From assembly GCA_003023725.1 (NCBI GenBank), contig PXYT01000007.1:1-64000 (forward strand): a DNA stretch of 64,000 bases. The letters are read 5' to 3'. A model generated the notes under the pieces. That model was not told the origin of the DNA. It saw nothing but the letters and a program-made list of their open reading frames with translations, and did not search any database. The position numbers were made by a program, and so were the translations under genes. Below are positions 36,047-45,907 of the stretch, piece after piece (the first letter of the stretch is position 1; each line of letters starts with the position of its first letter). Origin of the DNA: Sulfobacillus benefaciens. GTDB lineage: Bacteria; Bacillota; Sulfobacillia; Sulfobacillales; Sulfobacillaceae.

Positions 36047-39000
36047 TTGACACGACATCGACATGTGTGGCTCAGTGCGATTTTTAGTGGCACTTTGGCC
36101 ACATTTTCTTTTATGCCCCGGATCTATGCGGCATCGAATAGGCCCGCTGTTTCCCAGAGGAATTTATCGCTTATGGCTTCGGGATCAGTTGCGAGCAATG
36201 GCAGCGTGAAATTTCAAGCGTCATTACCCGGATCAACCGATCCCCATATGCTTTATCAGTTCTGGCTAGAGAGTGAGAAGGGATGGTCAATGATTCAGGA
36301 TTACTCTTCCAGCAATATGGTCCGTGTTCCCTTGAAATCCGGCAGCTATATTGCAGCGGTCTACGGGCTAACTCAGAGTCAGTTTGACCAACATCAGTGG
36401 AGTCAAGCTCAGATAGCCACTGCCGTCATCAATGCGGGAAGCCAGGTACAGTTAAGTCTTGGCCCCAGCGCCGTCCAAGAGCAAGGTGTGAGCCTCAAGG
36501 CGCATAGCACTAATCTCATTGACCCGGTGTATCAATTTTGGATTGAGAATCCTAACGGACAGTGGACGTCGAGTGGAGGATACCAATCTTCATCATCTTT
36601 TCGCTATGTTCCACCCCTGGCTGGAACTTACCGCATTATTGCCTATGCCAAGGATAGAGGTGCTCCTAATAATGGCAAAGACAGTGTTTGGAGCCGGGTT
36701 GAAAGAATGCAAGCCGCTCCGACCGAAACCACTGTCGCCACGATTGCCACGCATCTCGACAATCCTTTGCCTCTTTTGCATAATTCGCATGCGCTGCTAT
36801 TGGGACAAAGTGCTTTGGTGAGTTGTAGTATCAAGGATGATCACGGCAATCCTTTAGTTGATGTTCCTGTGGAATTCACTCTGACCAATGATTCCAATCC
36901 ATCCGATCATGTGAGTCTTCCGCAAGGGTTAAATGACACGGAAGTTACCAATGCGCAAGGCATGGCGGAAAGTGTGCTGAGTCTAACCAATCCGGAGAAC
37001 GGATATGCAACCTCTCTGGCCATGAATTCCGGAGCTATTGCCCGGATCACCTACCAGGTCACGGTGCCGTCGGCCCCAGGGGTGGCCGCTACGAATAGTG
37101 TGCTCTTTGGGGCTGTGCAAGAGTCGGGAACGGCCGTGGCCAATGCCACGGGAGGGGTGGAAAAAACCGCGTCGTGGGGCTCTCCAGTCTACCATCTGCA
37201 ATACGCCTTTGCCGAAAATATTGATCAAAGCCTGGGAAAACCCTTGACGTTAAAGATGCCAGCGTCTTTCATTTTGCCGGTCTCCTCTAATCATTCTGCA
37301 GCGACTCTTCAAGTCCACGACAATTCTCAGGATCTGGAACCTCTCGAAACGTGGTCGCCAAAAGCTGTGACGATACCCGAAGGATTTACCAGGGCTCTTC
37401 TCAAATTGAGCAGGCTAAATTTGCCCCAGGGCAGCGTCTTCAAGGTGACTTTCACCCCAAAGGGCAAAGGCACTCCTTACGTCCGTACGATTTCGGGACC
37501 TATCAGCCAATTAGCGGCAAGCATACCAATTCCACCTGAGATGACGGGGGGAACCTTGTCCTTGACATTGTCGACGCCATCTTTAATCAATTCGCAGGAG
37601 GCGTCCGGGGTTAATGTCACCTCTCTCACCTGGCACACCCTTTCCGGCAGTGTGGTGCGTGTACCTGTGCCCCCGTCTGACACCGCCTGGCAGGCCGCTG
37701 GCGTGAACTACTCCGTGGCTACGGATTTAAACTCCAGCCAGGCCCAAAAGTATTTGGGATCCTATTATCAGTCCGGGGTCTCTTATCACGTCAGAGTGCC
37801 TGTATATCCTGAAGTCGGGGACGGGGTCATTTCTGAAGTGATGAACCATCACACCGTGAGTGACTTTTTGGTACCCAGTGTAAATAACGGGAACAACCAA
37901 AATGTACTGACGGATACTCAAAAAGCTGTGCCGGTGGCGCCCAAAGTGATGGACACTTTGCCTAAAATGGATTGGGGTTCACCTTACACTGTCAGCAGCA
38001 CCCAAAGTGGCGGGGCCGAATTCGTGGGACGTCTTGCCATTCCCGGCACCCATATGGCCTGGCCTTTGATGCATTCCTATGCGGCGTTCGTGGCTGGATC
38101 CGGGTTGGTATCGTCCTATCCCTCGTCATGGGCATTGGCCGGGCAAAGTGTGGTGGTGCGAGCGCAAGTGACAGATCGCTTTGGCAATCCAGCTCCTTGG
38201 GGCACCCCTGTCCAATGGTCCGTTCCCACTCAGATCACGGTACTGAGCCGTCAAGGCACGACCGACGGGCAAGGCGAGGCCAAAATTGTACTAGAGGCTA
38301 ATGGATTGACGAAAGGCCTGGTGAGTGCAAAAAGCCCGGGATATCAGGTGAAGATTCAGGATAAAGATGCCACTGGAACCAGCCTGGCTTTAAAGTGGTT
38401 GCCTCTTCGTTTTGCCTTTACATCAAGGTTGGCAAGAACCTATGACACGTCATCCGCTCAATTTGTCAAAAGGGTGCCAACACAAACACTCAATGCATCA
38501 CAGTCTTATGAGATGGGGATTCAGGTATTAGCCGGGAATGAGCCGTTATCGGGATACGGTGTGGAAATGGACAACAAACAAGGCCAGACAACACCCGCTA
38601 TTACCAATTCTCACGGCATTGCGCAATGGAAAATCACGACCAATCACTATCCAGCGGAAACTTGGAATGTCAAGAGTGTGTCATCTAGTTTGGATCAAGG
38701 CACCATTTTGGCTTTGAATGGTTCTCCCGATGCCGGACAAGGCCCGGTAGCGGGATTTCCCGAACTGAAAATTCCTCTCTCCTGGCAGAGTGAATCTATT
38801 CCGTCTCTGAAGTGGAATGTCCCCCCGCCCGCTTTGGCTGCGGTCGGAGCCAAAGTACCGTTCACGGTTTTGGCTAAGAATGCCGACGGTAATCCCTTGG
38901 TCAATGATCCTATTTCCTTCTCGTTGTGGGGACAAAAGACTGCCGCATTAAATACCGGAAGTGTGAGCACGAATGCCGAAGGGCTTGCTCAAGTGTGGGT

Positions 39001-39718
39001 ATCGGGGGGGCAAGCGGGGGAAGAGGATACACTCGAGGCTTCAAGTCCCAAGACAACAGCGTCAGTGACGACACCCCTCAGTTGGCTTAAGCCTTTAGGG
39101 GTGTCTCAGATGGTTCCCCTGACACTAAGCCTTAATGCTGCCAAAAAGCCTAATATCCTCACCGTGAGCTTTTCCCGCAGCGTTGATCCTAATTCGGTGC
39201 TCTCCAACGGATCGCAGTTTGTGGTCAAGAATCCTCACACGGGCATGGTCTATCAAGTCCACTCCCTTCAGGTCCAGGGATCTCAAGTGGCACTGACTTT
39301 GTCTAACTCCAATCCCGATATTTCAGCGCACTCCGGCATTCAAGTGGCTGTGACTCCCGTGACTTATAACGGGATCACGAGTATTGTCAGTGACACCTAT
39401 CAACAAGCGGCACCATCCAGCGTGGTGACGGCATTTGCACCGTCTGCGCCAGAAATTCAGGCAACCGCCCAAAACGGCAATCTTAACGTTACCGTGTCGA
39501 ATCACGGAGCGTCCATTCCCTCCGGTCAGTCAGTGGTGATCATGCCCGGATCGCCATCGGGTTCCTTAGCGGGACTTTCAGGCGGTGAAGCGGATGTGTT
39601 AAGCACATCGGGCGTGGCCACTTTGGACAGCTGGAAGATTCCTTACCAGGATCAAGGTGCCGCGAAGGTGACTTATGTCGTGTCCTTCGACGGCAAAACC
39701 TTCTCTGTGACGGGATGA
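36047..39718 (+). CDS. Large secreted protein with YQFW modules and Ig-like repeats
   Basis: 1223 residues from TTG 36047, chosen because GGGGGAGG lies 7-8 nt before it and the product then starts with a signal peptide (TRHRHVWLSAIFSGTLATFS ... RIYAAS). Two similar modules follow, YQFWLESEKGWSMIQDYSSS ... AAVYG (about residues 70-107) and YQFWIENPNGQWTSSGGYQS ... IIAYAK (about 162-202), resembling triple-tyrosine (Y_Y_Y) beta domains. Then come several invasin/Big-type Ig-like repeats, e.g. IKDDHGNPLVDVPVEFTLTN, VTDRFGNPAPWGTPVQWSVP and AKNADGNPLVNDPISFSLWG. No LPXTG or SLH motif. Probably a cell-envelope or S-layer-associated adhesin. Confidence 0.8.
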   Translation: MTRHRHVWLSAIFSGTLATFSFMPRIYAASNRPAVSQRNLSLMASGSVASNGSVKFQASLPGSTDPHMLYQFWLESEKGWSMIQDYSSSNMVRVPLKSGSYIAAVYGLTQSQFDQHQWSQAQIATAVINAGSQVQLSLGPSAVQEQGVSLKAHSTNLIDPVYQFWIENPNGQWTSSGGYQSSSSFRYVPPLAGTYRIIAYAKDRGAPNNGKDSVWSRVERMQAAPTETTVATIATHLDNPLPLLHNSHALLLGQSALVSCSIKDDHGNPLVDVPVEFTLTNDSNPSDHVSLPQGLNDTEVTNAQGMAESVLSLTNPENGYATSLAMNSGAIARITYQVTVPSAPGVAATNSVLFGAVQESGTAVANATGGVEKTASWGSPVYHLQYAFAENIDQSLGKPLTLKMPASFILPVSSNHSAATLQVHDNSQDLEPLETWSPKAVTIPEGFTRALLKLSRLNLPQGSVFKVTFTPKGKGTPYVRTISGPISQLAASIPIPPEMTGGTLSLTLSTPSLINSQEASGVNVTSLTWHTLSGSVVRVPVPPSDTAWQAAGVNYSVATDLNSSQAQKYLGSYYQSGVSYHVRVPVYPEVGDGVISEVMNHHTVSDFLVPSVNNGNNQNVLTDTQKAVPVAPKVMDTLPKMDWGSPYTVSSTQSGGAEFVGRLAIPGTHMAWPLMHSYAAFVAGSGLVSSYPSSWALAGQSVVVRAQVTDRFGNPAPWGTPVQWSVPTQITVLSRQGTTDGQGEAKIVLEANGLTKGLVSAKSPGYQVKIQDKDATGTSLALKWLPLRFAFTSRLARTYDTSSAQFVKRVPTQTLNASQSYEMGIQVLAGNEPLSGYGVEMDNKQGQTTPAITNSHGIAQWKITTNHYPAETWNVKSVSSSLDQGTILALNGSPDAGQGPVAGFPELKIPLSWQSESIPSLKWNVPPPALAAVGAKVPFTVLAKNADGNPLVNDPISFSLWGQKTAALNTGSVSTNAEGLAQVWVSGGQAGEEDTLEASSPKTTASVTTPLSWLKPLGVSQMVPLTLSLNAAKKPNILTVSFSRSVDPNSVLSNGSQFVVKNPHTGMVYQVHSLQVQGSQVALTLSNSNPDISAHSGIQVAVTPVTYNGITSIVSDTYQQAAPSSVVTAFAPSAPEIQATAQNGNLNVTVSNHGASIPSGQSVVIMPGSPSGSLAGLSGGEADVLSTSGVATLDSWKIPYQDQGAAKVTYVVSFDGKTFSVTG

Positions 39719-40175
39719 ACGGATAAATGAAAAGGAAGAGGGAAGATAAGACAGAGCAAGGGGTTTGAAGCACAGGAGGTGATGGTGAAGCCGCAGGTCT
39801 CTTCAAAGACGTATAAGAATCTGTGATCATCCGCCTTAGGCTTGTGAGCCCGTAGATGAAAGGATGGCAACCAATCAGATCATCCGACACAAATATTATG
39901 TAAACATATTCAGCGGAAAAGACCATCTTTTCCGCTGAATATGGATCCTCCATAAGGTACCGATTCAACCATTTTGTGCTCCGAGTATAAATTTCTCGGA
40001 AAATCGGCCGTAATCTTCCACATTCTTGGCGAATATTGGTGTATACTGTTCAGCGTGGTTGGTATCATGAACGCTTGGTAACAATCTAGAGATACTCCAA
40101 CCGCAAGCGGTTAGGCAATAACGGTTTTTTGGCGAGCAACTGTTCATAGGAACGGGAGCTATGAGAGGTGAAGCT
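39719..40175. other. Intergenic region between the two surface-protein genes
   Basis: Contains the 17-bp inverted repeat; no other gene. A promoter for the downstream small gene must lie here but no consensus pair stands out. Confidence 0.4.
39906..39942. terminator. Perfect 17-bp inverted repeat, terminator-like
   Basis: ATATTCAGCGGAAAAGA (39906-39922) and TCTTTTCCGCTGAATAT (39926-39942) pair perfectly with a 3-nt loop. It lies about 190 bp after the stop at 39718 and 230 bp before the next gene. No T-run follows. Confidence 0.55.
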
Positions 40176-40433
40176 ATGGCCAACTTTCACGGGAAATCCC
40201 GAGCTTACGTGGCGTTCCAAGCCCGTTTGACGCCAGAACTGAAAGAGCGTTTGGCCAAGATGTCCTATGAAGGCGGATTTAGCCAAGTCGCTATCGTCAA
40301 TGCGGCCTTGGAATATTATTTGGACCATGTCGAGACGGGATCCGTCTCTTTAGAAAAGGATCTGGAATCCGTTTCTGAATCGTTGCCGGGCATTCCGAAT
40401 CCTAAAAAGAAAAACCCCGGCACCGATGATTAA
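40176..40433 (+). CDS. Ribbon-helix-helix (CopG/MetJ-like) small protein
   Basis: 85 residues from ATG 40176 (AGAGGTG five nt upstream; ATG 40161 is an alternative with a poorly placed site). RAYVAFQARLTPELKERLAK is the ribbon plus helix A, GFSQVAIVNAALEYYLDHVE helix B of a CopG/Arc-type DNA-binding dimer; the acidic/Pro-Lys tail (NPKKKNPGTDD) is disordered. It lies 45 bp upstream of the second surface-protein gene in the same direction and could be co-transcribed with and regulate it; this is inference. Confidence 0.75.
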   Translation: MANFHGKSRAYVAFQARLTPELKERLAKMSYEGGFSQVAIVNAALEYYLDHVETGSVSLEKDLESVSESLPGIPNPKKKNPGTDD

Positions 40434-40478
40434 TGTGAGTCATGGGTATTTTGTGAGTTTGAGGAGGTTTATGGATTG

Positions 40479-43400
40479 ATGACCACTAAATTTGGCAAAA
40501 AGGCATCTAGCTTAGCGTTAGGTTCCTCGATGCTAGTTCTTTCGATGCTGCCCGCAGCATCGGCTTTTGCTGCATCCGCTCCGACCGTGAGCTTAAGCGA
40601 ACAGGGCTATTCTATCGCAGCCCAGGTAACTCCGGGAAAGAGTGTAAGTTTTACCGCAAATTCTAATGGAGTCACCAACCCTCGTTACCAGTTTTGGGTA
40701 GAAAAACCCAATGGACAGTGGGTTATGGCCCAAAATTATTCGACTAGCAACACATTTAAGTTAAATAACGTGAGTTCGGGGGATTACCTGGTTACAGCCT
40801 ATGTCCTAGGAGCTCAGCAAATAAGCACCGGTGACTATTCTGCGGCCACCAATGTAGGCTCTAATGGACTTCAGCAAGTCGACGGGGTATTTGTAAACAG
40901 TTCGGTGAGTTTAACCGCCTCCAGTGCGACGGTGACTGCCGGCAGCCAGGTTACGGTCACGGCGACTGCGTCGAATATTTATTCCCCCTTGTACCAATTC
41001 TGGTATAAAACCCCTTCGGGAACTTGGCATCAAAGCGGCAATTACTCCTCGTCGGGCACATTTTCTTTCAAAGCCGCTACGACGGGAACTTATAACATCA
41101 TCGCATATGCAAAATCCCCATTAGCTCTTAATGATCCCGAAGGTGCCTTATACAGCAAGACCGTTACGGAGAAATCCGTGAACGCCGTATCCTCTGTTAG
41201 TGTTTCTGGCACCAACGATTTTGCGGCCGGGAATTCCACCACGTTAACGGCAACGGCTACGGCCAACGGATCCATCGTGACGAGTCCTAGTGCTGTCAGC
41301 TGGACGGTAACCTCCAGCAATGGTACGGCGTCAGACGTGGCGTTCACTCATCCCGGTAGCTTAGTCACCTCGTTTAACGTGCCTTCCAGTGATCCGGGAA
41401 CCTATATGGTGACGGCGAGTGTCGATGGAGTGACTTCGACAGCCTATAAAGTTGTGGCTTATGGACAAGCTTCGGCAGTGTCGGAGACGGCCAGTCATTC
41501 CCATGTCGTGGCTGACGGCAAAGAGCTTGACACCATCACGGCCACAGTCACTGACGCAAATGGCAACGCCGTTTCAGACTACAGCGGCACAGCCACGGTC
41601 GCCATTTCCGGTTCCGCTGTCGCTCTGGCGACGGGATCCTCTCAAGCCTCGGATGTCTCAGGAAGCACAGTGACTTTCTCTGGCGGAGTGGCAACGTTCG
41701 TGGTGCAGGCCAGTTCGACTCCGGGAATCTCCTCAACGGTAACGGTATCGAGCTTGACCGCAGCCAGTGGATCTTCGCAGTCATCCAGCATTTCCTACGG
41801 ATCAGGCGTCAATATCGCCAGTGTGCCGCAGTCGGCCACGAGTATTGCGGTGAAGCCCTCCTCTAAGACCCTCTCAGTCAATTCCAACGATCAGCCGGAT
41901 ACGGTGAATGTCACAGTAGACGATCAGGCTGGTTACCCCATGCTGGGAGGCACTTATGCCCTTCATGCCGCCATTTCGGGAGGAGCAAGCTTTAGTGGAT
42001 CGGCGACGTCTGAAACCATCTATGCTTCCGGGAACCCCGCCACAACTTCTCTGACCGTTTATGGCGCGCAGGGAGTCACAGGCACCTACGTCTTGACTGT
42101 TAGCGGCAATTCTCTCACCACCGGAACGGCCGATATCTCTGCTGTCATCACCGGCGTGGCAAAAGATCTCACTGCATCGGACACCACCCCTTCCTTTGTG
42201 GAAGGATCATCAACGGGAACAACTGTGACATTGGGTGCCACAGACTCCAGCGGCAATACCGTTACACTGCCTAGCTCTGTGAGTCCCGAAGTTACGATTA
42301 CCAATGCCTCGGGAACTGCCGTAACAGGCCTTGCGGTCACTCCCAACACAGGCAGCTCGACAATGTCGGGAACGACCTATGACTTGCCGTCGGGAACCTC
42401 GTCCTTTACGATAACCGACACCAGCGGCAAGCCGGATGCGGGCACATACACCGTCACGGTGAAAGATGGGCAGAGCACGTCGCCTTTGGCCTCCACGAGT
42501 CTCACTGTCACCGAAAAGGCAGCCAGTGCTCACACCTTTACCTTGAAACCGGCTACGAACGTGCTGAGCCCGTCTCATTTGTCCACGGCGCTGAACATGC
42601 AGGTAACCGATGCTTACGGCAACCCGGTATTGGATTCGAATGTGCCCATTACGCTGAGTGCAACCGGAACCGCCGGTGCGGCATCCTTTAACAGCGGCAG
42701 TTACAGTTCCTCGCCTTCCATTACGGTGGACACGAATGCTGCCGGATCGGCCAGTGTGATGTTTAACGCCCAGGATTACACCAGCACCTGGACTGTGACG
42801 CCCTCGGTCGGATCCTCCAGCAGCATCAGTGCACCGTCGGCAGTGAGCCTCTATGTTCAAAACCACCCGGTAGCCAGTTATTCCTACAAGCTGAAAGACA
42901 CGAGTTCCGGCACCTACAGCGGCAACACCACCTATGCTGAAGCAGGGAATACGGTTGTGATCACGCCGTCTTTGGCTAAAGCGGGTCTAGATGCCAACAG
43001 CAATCCGGTGTCATCTTCAGTGGACGGCGTAGACAATGTCACGGTAACCATTAGCCATGCTTCGGGTCTGATGGGTCTGCCCACAACATCTACGAGCAGT
43101 GTGAGTGTGACGGCGAACAGCACCACCAATACGGAGACTTTGAGCGGCACGCTTTCGAATGTCAGTGCCCTCTTGAGTGGCAGTACACTCAAGGCCGGGA
43201 AAGCGGGAGAAGTCACCGTGTCTATCAAGGACAACAGCACCGGAGCTTCGGGTTCCGCGGGGATTGATGTGGTAGCCAGCACGACACCGGCGGCTTTGTC
43301 TATCTCGGGTCTTACCAATAATGAGACTTTGACCACGGGCACGGCCTATCCGGTAAACGTTACGTTGGTGGACGCGGGCGGCAATCCGATTATCACGAAC

Positions 43401-43616
43401 GCGAGCGCGACCGTGAGTTTGAGTGTCACTTCGGGAATTAGCCTTGAAACGTCTTCGGGAGTGCCGATCTCTTCCGTGACGATTTCCTCTGGTCAGTCGA
43501 CGGCCTCGTTTGACGTAGTCACTCACTCAAGTGCCTTCACCAGTGGCTCAGTCACGGCTACTACGACGATATCCGGCAATACCTATTCGGGTACAGTGAC
43601 CGGACTCAGTGATTAA
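40479..43616 (+). CDS. S-layer-like secreted protein with YQFW modules and Ig-like repeats
   Basis: 1045 residues. Signal peptide KKASSLALGSSMLVLSMLPA ... SAFAAS. Two modules, YQFWVEKPNGQWVMAQNYST ... VTAYV (about residues 70-108) and YQFWYKTPSGTWHQSGNYSS ... IIAYAK (about 172-212), closely match those of the protein at 36047. The rest is a long Thr/Ser/Val/Gly-rich beta chain with repeated Ig-like units (TATVTDANGNAVSDYSG, MQVTDAYGNPVLDSNV, VTLVDAGGNPIITNAS), few Lys/Arg and almost no Cys, as in S-layer proteins. No SLH or LPXTG anchor. GAGGAGG lies 11 nt before ATG 40479 and 8 nt before TTG 40476. A strong terminator follows. Likely an abundant envelope protein. Confidence 0.8.
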   Translation: MTTKFGKKASSLALGSSMLVLSMLPAASAFAASAPTVSLSEQGYSIAAQVTPGKSVSFTANSNGVTNPRYQFWVEKPNGQWVMAQNYSTSNTFKLNNVSSGDYLVTAYVLGAQQISTGDYSAATNVGSNGLQQVDGVFVNSSVSLTASSATVTAGSQVTVTATASNIYSPLYQFWYKTPSGTWHQSGNYSSSGTFSFKAATTGTYNIIAYAKSPLALNDPEGALYSKTVTEKSVNAVSSVSVSGTNDFAAGNSTTLTATATANGSIVTSPSAVSWTVTSSNGTASDVAFTHPGSLVTSFNVPSSDPGTYMVTASVDGVTSTAYKVVAYGQASAVSETASHSHVVADGKELDTITATVTDANGNAVSDYSGTATVAISGSAVALATGSSQASDVSGSTVTFSGGVATFVVQASSTPGISSTVTVSSLTAASGSSQSSSISYGSGVNIASVPQSATSIAVKPSSKTLSVNSNDQPDTVNVTVDDQAGYPMLGGTYALHAAISGGASFSGSATSETIYASGNPATTSLTVYGAQGVTGTYVLTVSGNSLTTGTADISAVITGVAKDLTASDTTPSFVEGSSTGTTVTLGATDSSGNTVTLPSSVSPEVTITNASGTAVTGLAVTPNTGSSTMSGTTYDLPSGTSSFTITDTSGKPDAGTYTVTVKDGQSTSPLASTSLTVTEKAASAHTFTLKPATNVLSPSHLSTALNMQVTDAYGNPVLDSNVPITLSATGTAGAASFNSGSYSSSPSITVDTNAAGSASVMFNAQDYTSTWTVTPSVGSSSSISAPSAVSLYVQNHPVASYSYKLKDTSSGTYSGNTTYAEAGNTVVITPSLAKAGLDANSNPVSSSVDGVDNVTVTISHASGLMGLPTTSTSSVSVTANSTTNTETLSGTLSNVSALLSGSTLKAGKAGEVTVSIKDNSTGASGSAGIDVVASTTPAALSISGLTNNETLTTGTAYPVNVTLVDAGGNPIITNASATVSLSVTSGISLETSSGVPISSVTISSGQSTASFDVVTHSSAFTSGSVTATTTISGNTYSGTVTGLSD

Positions 43617-43674
43617 TCTCTCGGGCGCTGATGGTAGCAGCCAGAGCAGTTATCTGTTACTATAGCCTGGGGTT

Positions 43675-43708
43675 AGGAGGAGGACGGTTTCTTCCGTCCT
43701 CCTCCTTC
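43675..43708 (+). terminator. Strong terminator of the S-layer-like gene
   Basis: AGGAGGAGGACGG (43675-43687) pairs with CCGTCCTCCTCCT (43694-43706) with a 6-nt loop. It lies 58 bp after the stop and before the glycosyltransferase gene. Confidence 0.75.
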
Positions 43709-43810
43709 AATAAGAGGAACCCGGATTCCCTCTGGACGGCGTATTAAGACATGAAGGCCGTCTGTGACGGAAATTTTTCTATGTTTAGAATAGGAAGGGG
43801 CATGGATTGT

Positions 43811-45268
43811 ATGGCACCTGCGGCAACGCCGGTTACGGCCGAAACGATGCAGGAAATTACCAATATGTTGCGTCAGGAACAATATCCTCGGGTCCAGGAA
43901 ACAGTTGTCTCAATATTAGAAGACAATCCTGCCATAGCCCAGTTGTGGGTGTTTTTGGCGGAAGCATTGGAGCATTTAAATAAAAAAGAAGAGGCCTGGG
44001 CTTGCTATGAAAGAGCCTGGATTTTGGATCCGGCGGCGGCTTGGGCACCCGGCACGAAAGAACGGTTGAAAGCCCATGTAAATGGACAGATCCCGAAATG
44101 GTTGAAATCGTTATTGGAGGTTCCTAAGGTTTCTCTCTCCGCAGCCATGATTGTGAAAAATGAAGCCCAGACCATTGCCGATGCCGTGAAGCAATTGCTC
44201 AAGGCCACTGATGAAGTGATTGTCGTCGACACGGGCAGTGAGGATGACACCATGGCTTTGGCCAAAGATGCCGGGGCCAAAGTGTATTCGTACACCTGGG
44301 AGGACGATTTTGGCCAAGCTCGCAATGAGGCACTGTCCCACGTCAGCGGCGACTGGGTGCTGTTTGTCGACGGCGATGAAGTGCTGGATGATGAGGATGT
44401 CTATGTTCCGCGCACGGTAGCAGGACTCTTTAACCAGCAGGATCCTCCTTTTATCTTCCGCATTGTGCAAGTCAATCATATGGGCGGCACAATTGAACCC
44501 AACTATGATATGTCTCGTCTTTTTCCCACCCGTTTTGGACTGAGGTGGTGGGGCCGCATTCACGAACAGATTGGTCCGCCTGAAGGCGGAGTATTTGCTC
44601 AGGTCTATAACCGTCCTGTCGTTCGTATCCGTCTTCATCACACCGGATATGAACCCGAAGTCATGCTGCAAAAGAAGAAACTGGACCGCAATATTGAGCT
44701 ATTGCGCAAGACGGTAGAGGAAGATCCCAGAGATGTGGCCTCCTGGGGTTTCTTAGGCCGGGAATATTACTTAGTCGGTAAACTGGAAGAAGCAGTGCGG
44801 GCCCTTTACCAAGCCGAAGGCTTGGCGGCAGGCAATCCCAATTACGGACGGGTACCCGAGGTGCGTTCTTACTTGACCGAGGCTTTGTTAAAGCTCGATC
44901 GTCTGGAAGAGGCACTGCAAGTGACCAAGCGACTGGTCAAAGACATGCCTCAATTTCCCGGCGGCTGGTATCTTAAGGGCCGGGTGGAATTGACGATTGC
45001 CGTGAAAATGCTGGAGGAAGCCAAAGTCTCCTTCGCCCAATCAAGAGACCAGGCGCCATCTTACCGCGGCATAGTTTCTTATGACAGTGCCATACCTGGT
45101 TTTCGTTCAGTGGTAGGATTGGCGGACGTCGCTAAATTGCAAGGCCGGTTGAATGATGCTGTCACCTTATACAAAATGGCCTTAGAGGCCAATCCTGAGG
45201 CCAAAGAAGTCGAAGCCCAGCTCAACTATCTTAAAGAGCAGTCCAGACAAATTCTTCAGCGTTCTTAA
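43811..45268 (+). CDS. Family 2 glycosyltransferase with TPR repeats
   Basis: 485 residues. An N-terminal TPR-like pair of helices (LWVFLAEALEHLNKKEEAWA) precedes a GT-A glycosyltransferase domain: VSLSAAMIVKNEAQTIADAV, EVIVVDTGSEDDT, and the DxD-like LFVDGDEV. After about residue 290 more TPR helices follow (ASWGFLGREYYLVGKLEEA ... AVTLYKMALEANPEAKEVEA). This is the SunS/YtrF-like plan of GT2 enzymes that sugar-modify proteins. Placed directly after the S-layer-like gene, it may glycosylate that protein (inference). ATG 43811 has GGAAGGGG 10 nt upstream; earlier in-frame ATGs (43751, 43781, 43802) lack a spaced site. Confidence 0.85.
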   Translation: MAPAATPVTAETMQEITNMLRQEQYPRVQETVVSILEDNPAIAQLWVFLAEALEHLNKKEEAWACYERAWILDPAAAWAPGTKERLKAHVNGQIPKWLKSLLEVPKVSLSAAMIVKNEAQTIADAVKQLLKATDEVIVVDTGSEDDTMALAKDAGAKVYSYTWEDDFGQARNEALSHVSGDWVLFVDGDEVLDDEDVYVPRTVAGLFNQQDPPFIFRIVQVNHMGGTIEPNYDMSRLFPTRFGLRWWGRIHEQIGPPEGGVFAQVYNRPVVRIRLHHTGYEPEVMLQKKKLDRNIELLRKTVEEDPRDVASWGFLGREYYLVGKLEEAVRALYQAEGLAAGNPNYGRVPEVRSYLTEALLKLDRLEEALQVTKRLVKDMPQFPGGWYLKGRVELTIAVKMLEEAKVSFAQSRDQAPSYRGIVSYDSAIPGFRSVVGLADVAKLQGRLNDAVTLYKMALEANPEAKEVEAQLNYLKEQSRQILQRS

Positions 45269-45334
45269 ACACCACGAAATGAGTGCCACTGACTTCCATA
45301 GGGTGCTAAACTTGCTTATTCATTGAGCATCATA

Positions 45335-45369
45335 GGCACAAGGCGGGACAAAATGTTCCGCCTTGTGCC
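45335..45369 (+). terminator. Terminator of the glycosyltransferase gene
   Basis: GGCACAAGGCGGGA (45335-45348) pairs with TTCCGCCTTGTGCC (45356-45369), one G-T pair, 7-nt loop, 66 bp after the stop. No T-run. Confidence 0.65.
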
Positions 45370-45877
45370 GTAAGAATCCTGCCCACGCCTTCTATTTGAG
45401 CGTCTTATACCGCATGCAGTTGCAGATTTTGTGTTGCCCTCAACCGGGAAGAACGAGTCAACCACCTACACCCATCGCCTGCAGGAACCGAGAATGCACG
45501 ATCTGATCCCACGAGAAGTGGGCAACACTTTTACAGCCAAGTCTTCGGTTTTTGAGAAATGAGAAGGAGAATAGCGTGGCTGTTAACATATTTGGAGCGT
45601 AAGTCCAGCGCCTAGTGCTGCTCAATGTGCCCCATCGCTACACTGCGCTGAATCGCCAAAGTAGAAATATCACGACCAACAACCGTCGAGACGCCTCGGT
45701 TTCTACAGATTTGGAAGAGAGCGTGTAATCCGAACACAGGACGTTCTTCTCATTGGCGGCAAGCTCCGGCTTGTCTTAGGAGTGTGGGGATCGGTATCTG
45801 TATGCGTCGGCGATACTATCACGATGATGACCGAGAATTCTGTGAGCATTATATTCGTCTAAATTATTGCAATAGCA
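45370..45877. other. Gene-free stretch
   Basis: No gene. A minus-strand reading near 45600-45715 (GVSTVVGRDISTLAIQRSV) faintly resembles transposase-like sequence but cannot be supported. Confidence 0.3.
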
Positions 45878-45907
45878 TTGACAATTAGTGCTCACACAAG
45901 ATATAGT
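45878..45907 (+). promoter_or_regulatory. Promoter of the sulfated-sugar cluster regulator
   Basis: TTGACA (45878-45883) and TATAGT (45902-45907) are 18 nt apart (17 to ATATAG), a near-consensus promoter reading toward the ROK gene. The -10 element overlaps the operator-like repeat. Confidence 0.75.

Noticed and set aside
40441-40478. ATG at 40471 as start of the S-layer-like gene
   Set aside because: It is in another frame and stops after two codons; starts at 40476/40479 are in frame with the signal peptide.
40476-43616. Many long minus-strand frames (up to 218 codons) inside the S-layer-like gene
   Set aside because: They are by-products of the repetitive, Ser/Thr-rich coding strand and carry no ribosome sites or families.
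45600-45715. Minus-strand reading resembling a TnpB/IS605-like segment (GVSTVVGRDISTLAI)
   Set aside because: Only a few residues look familiar, later blocks with the zinc cysteines are missing and a stop follows; not enough for a mobile-element call.
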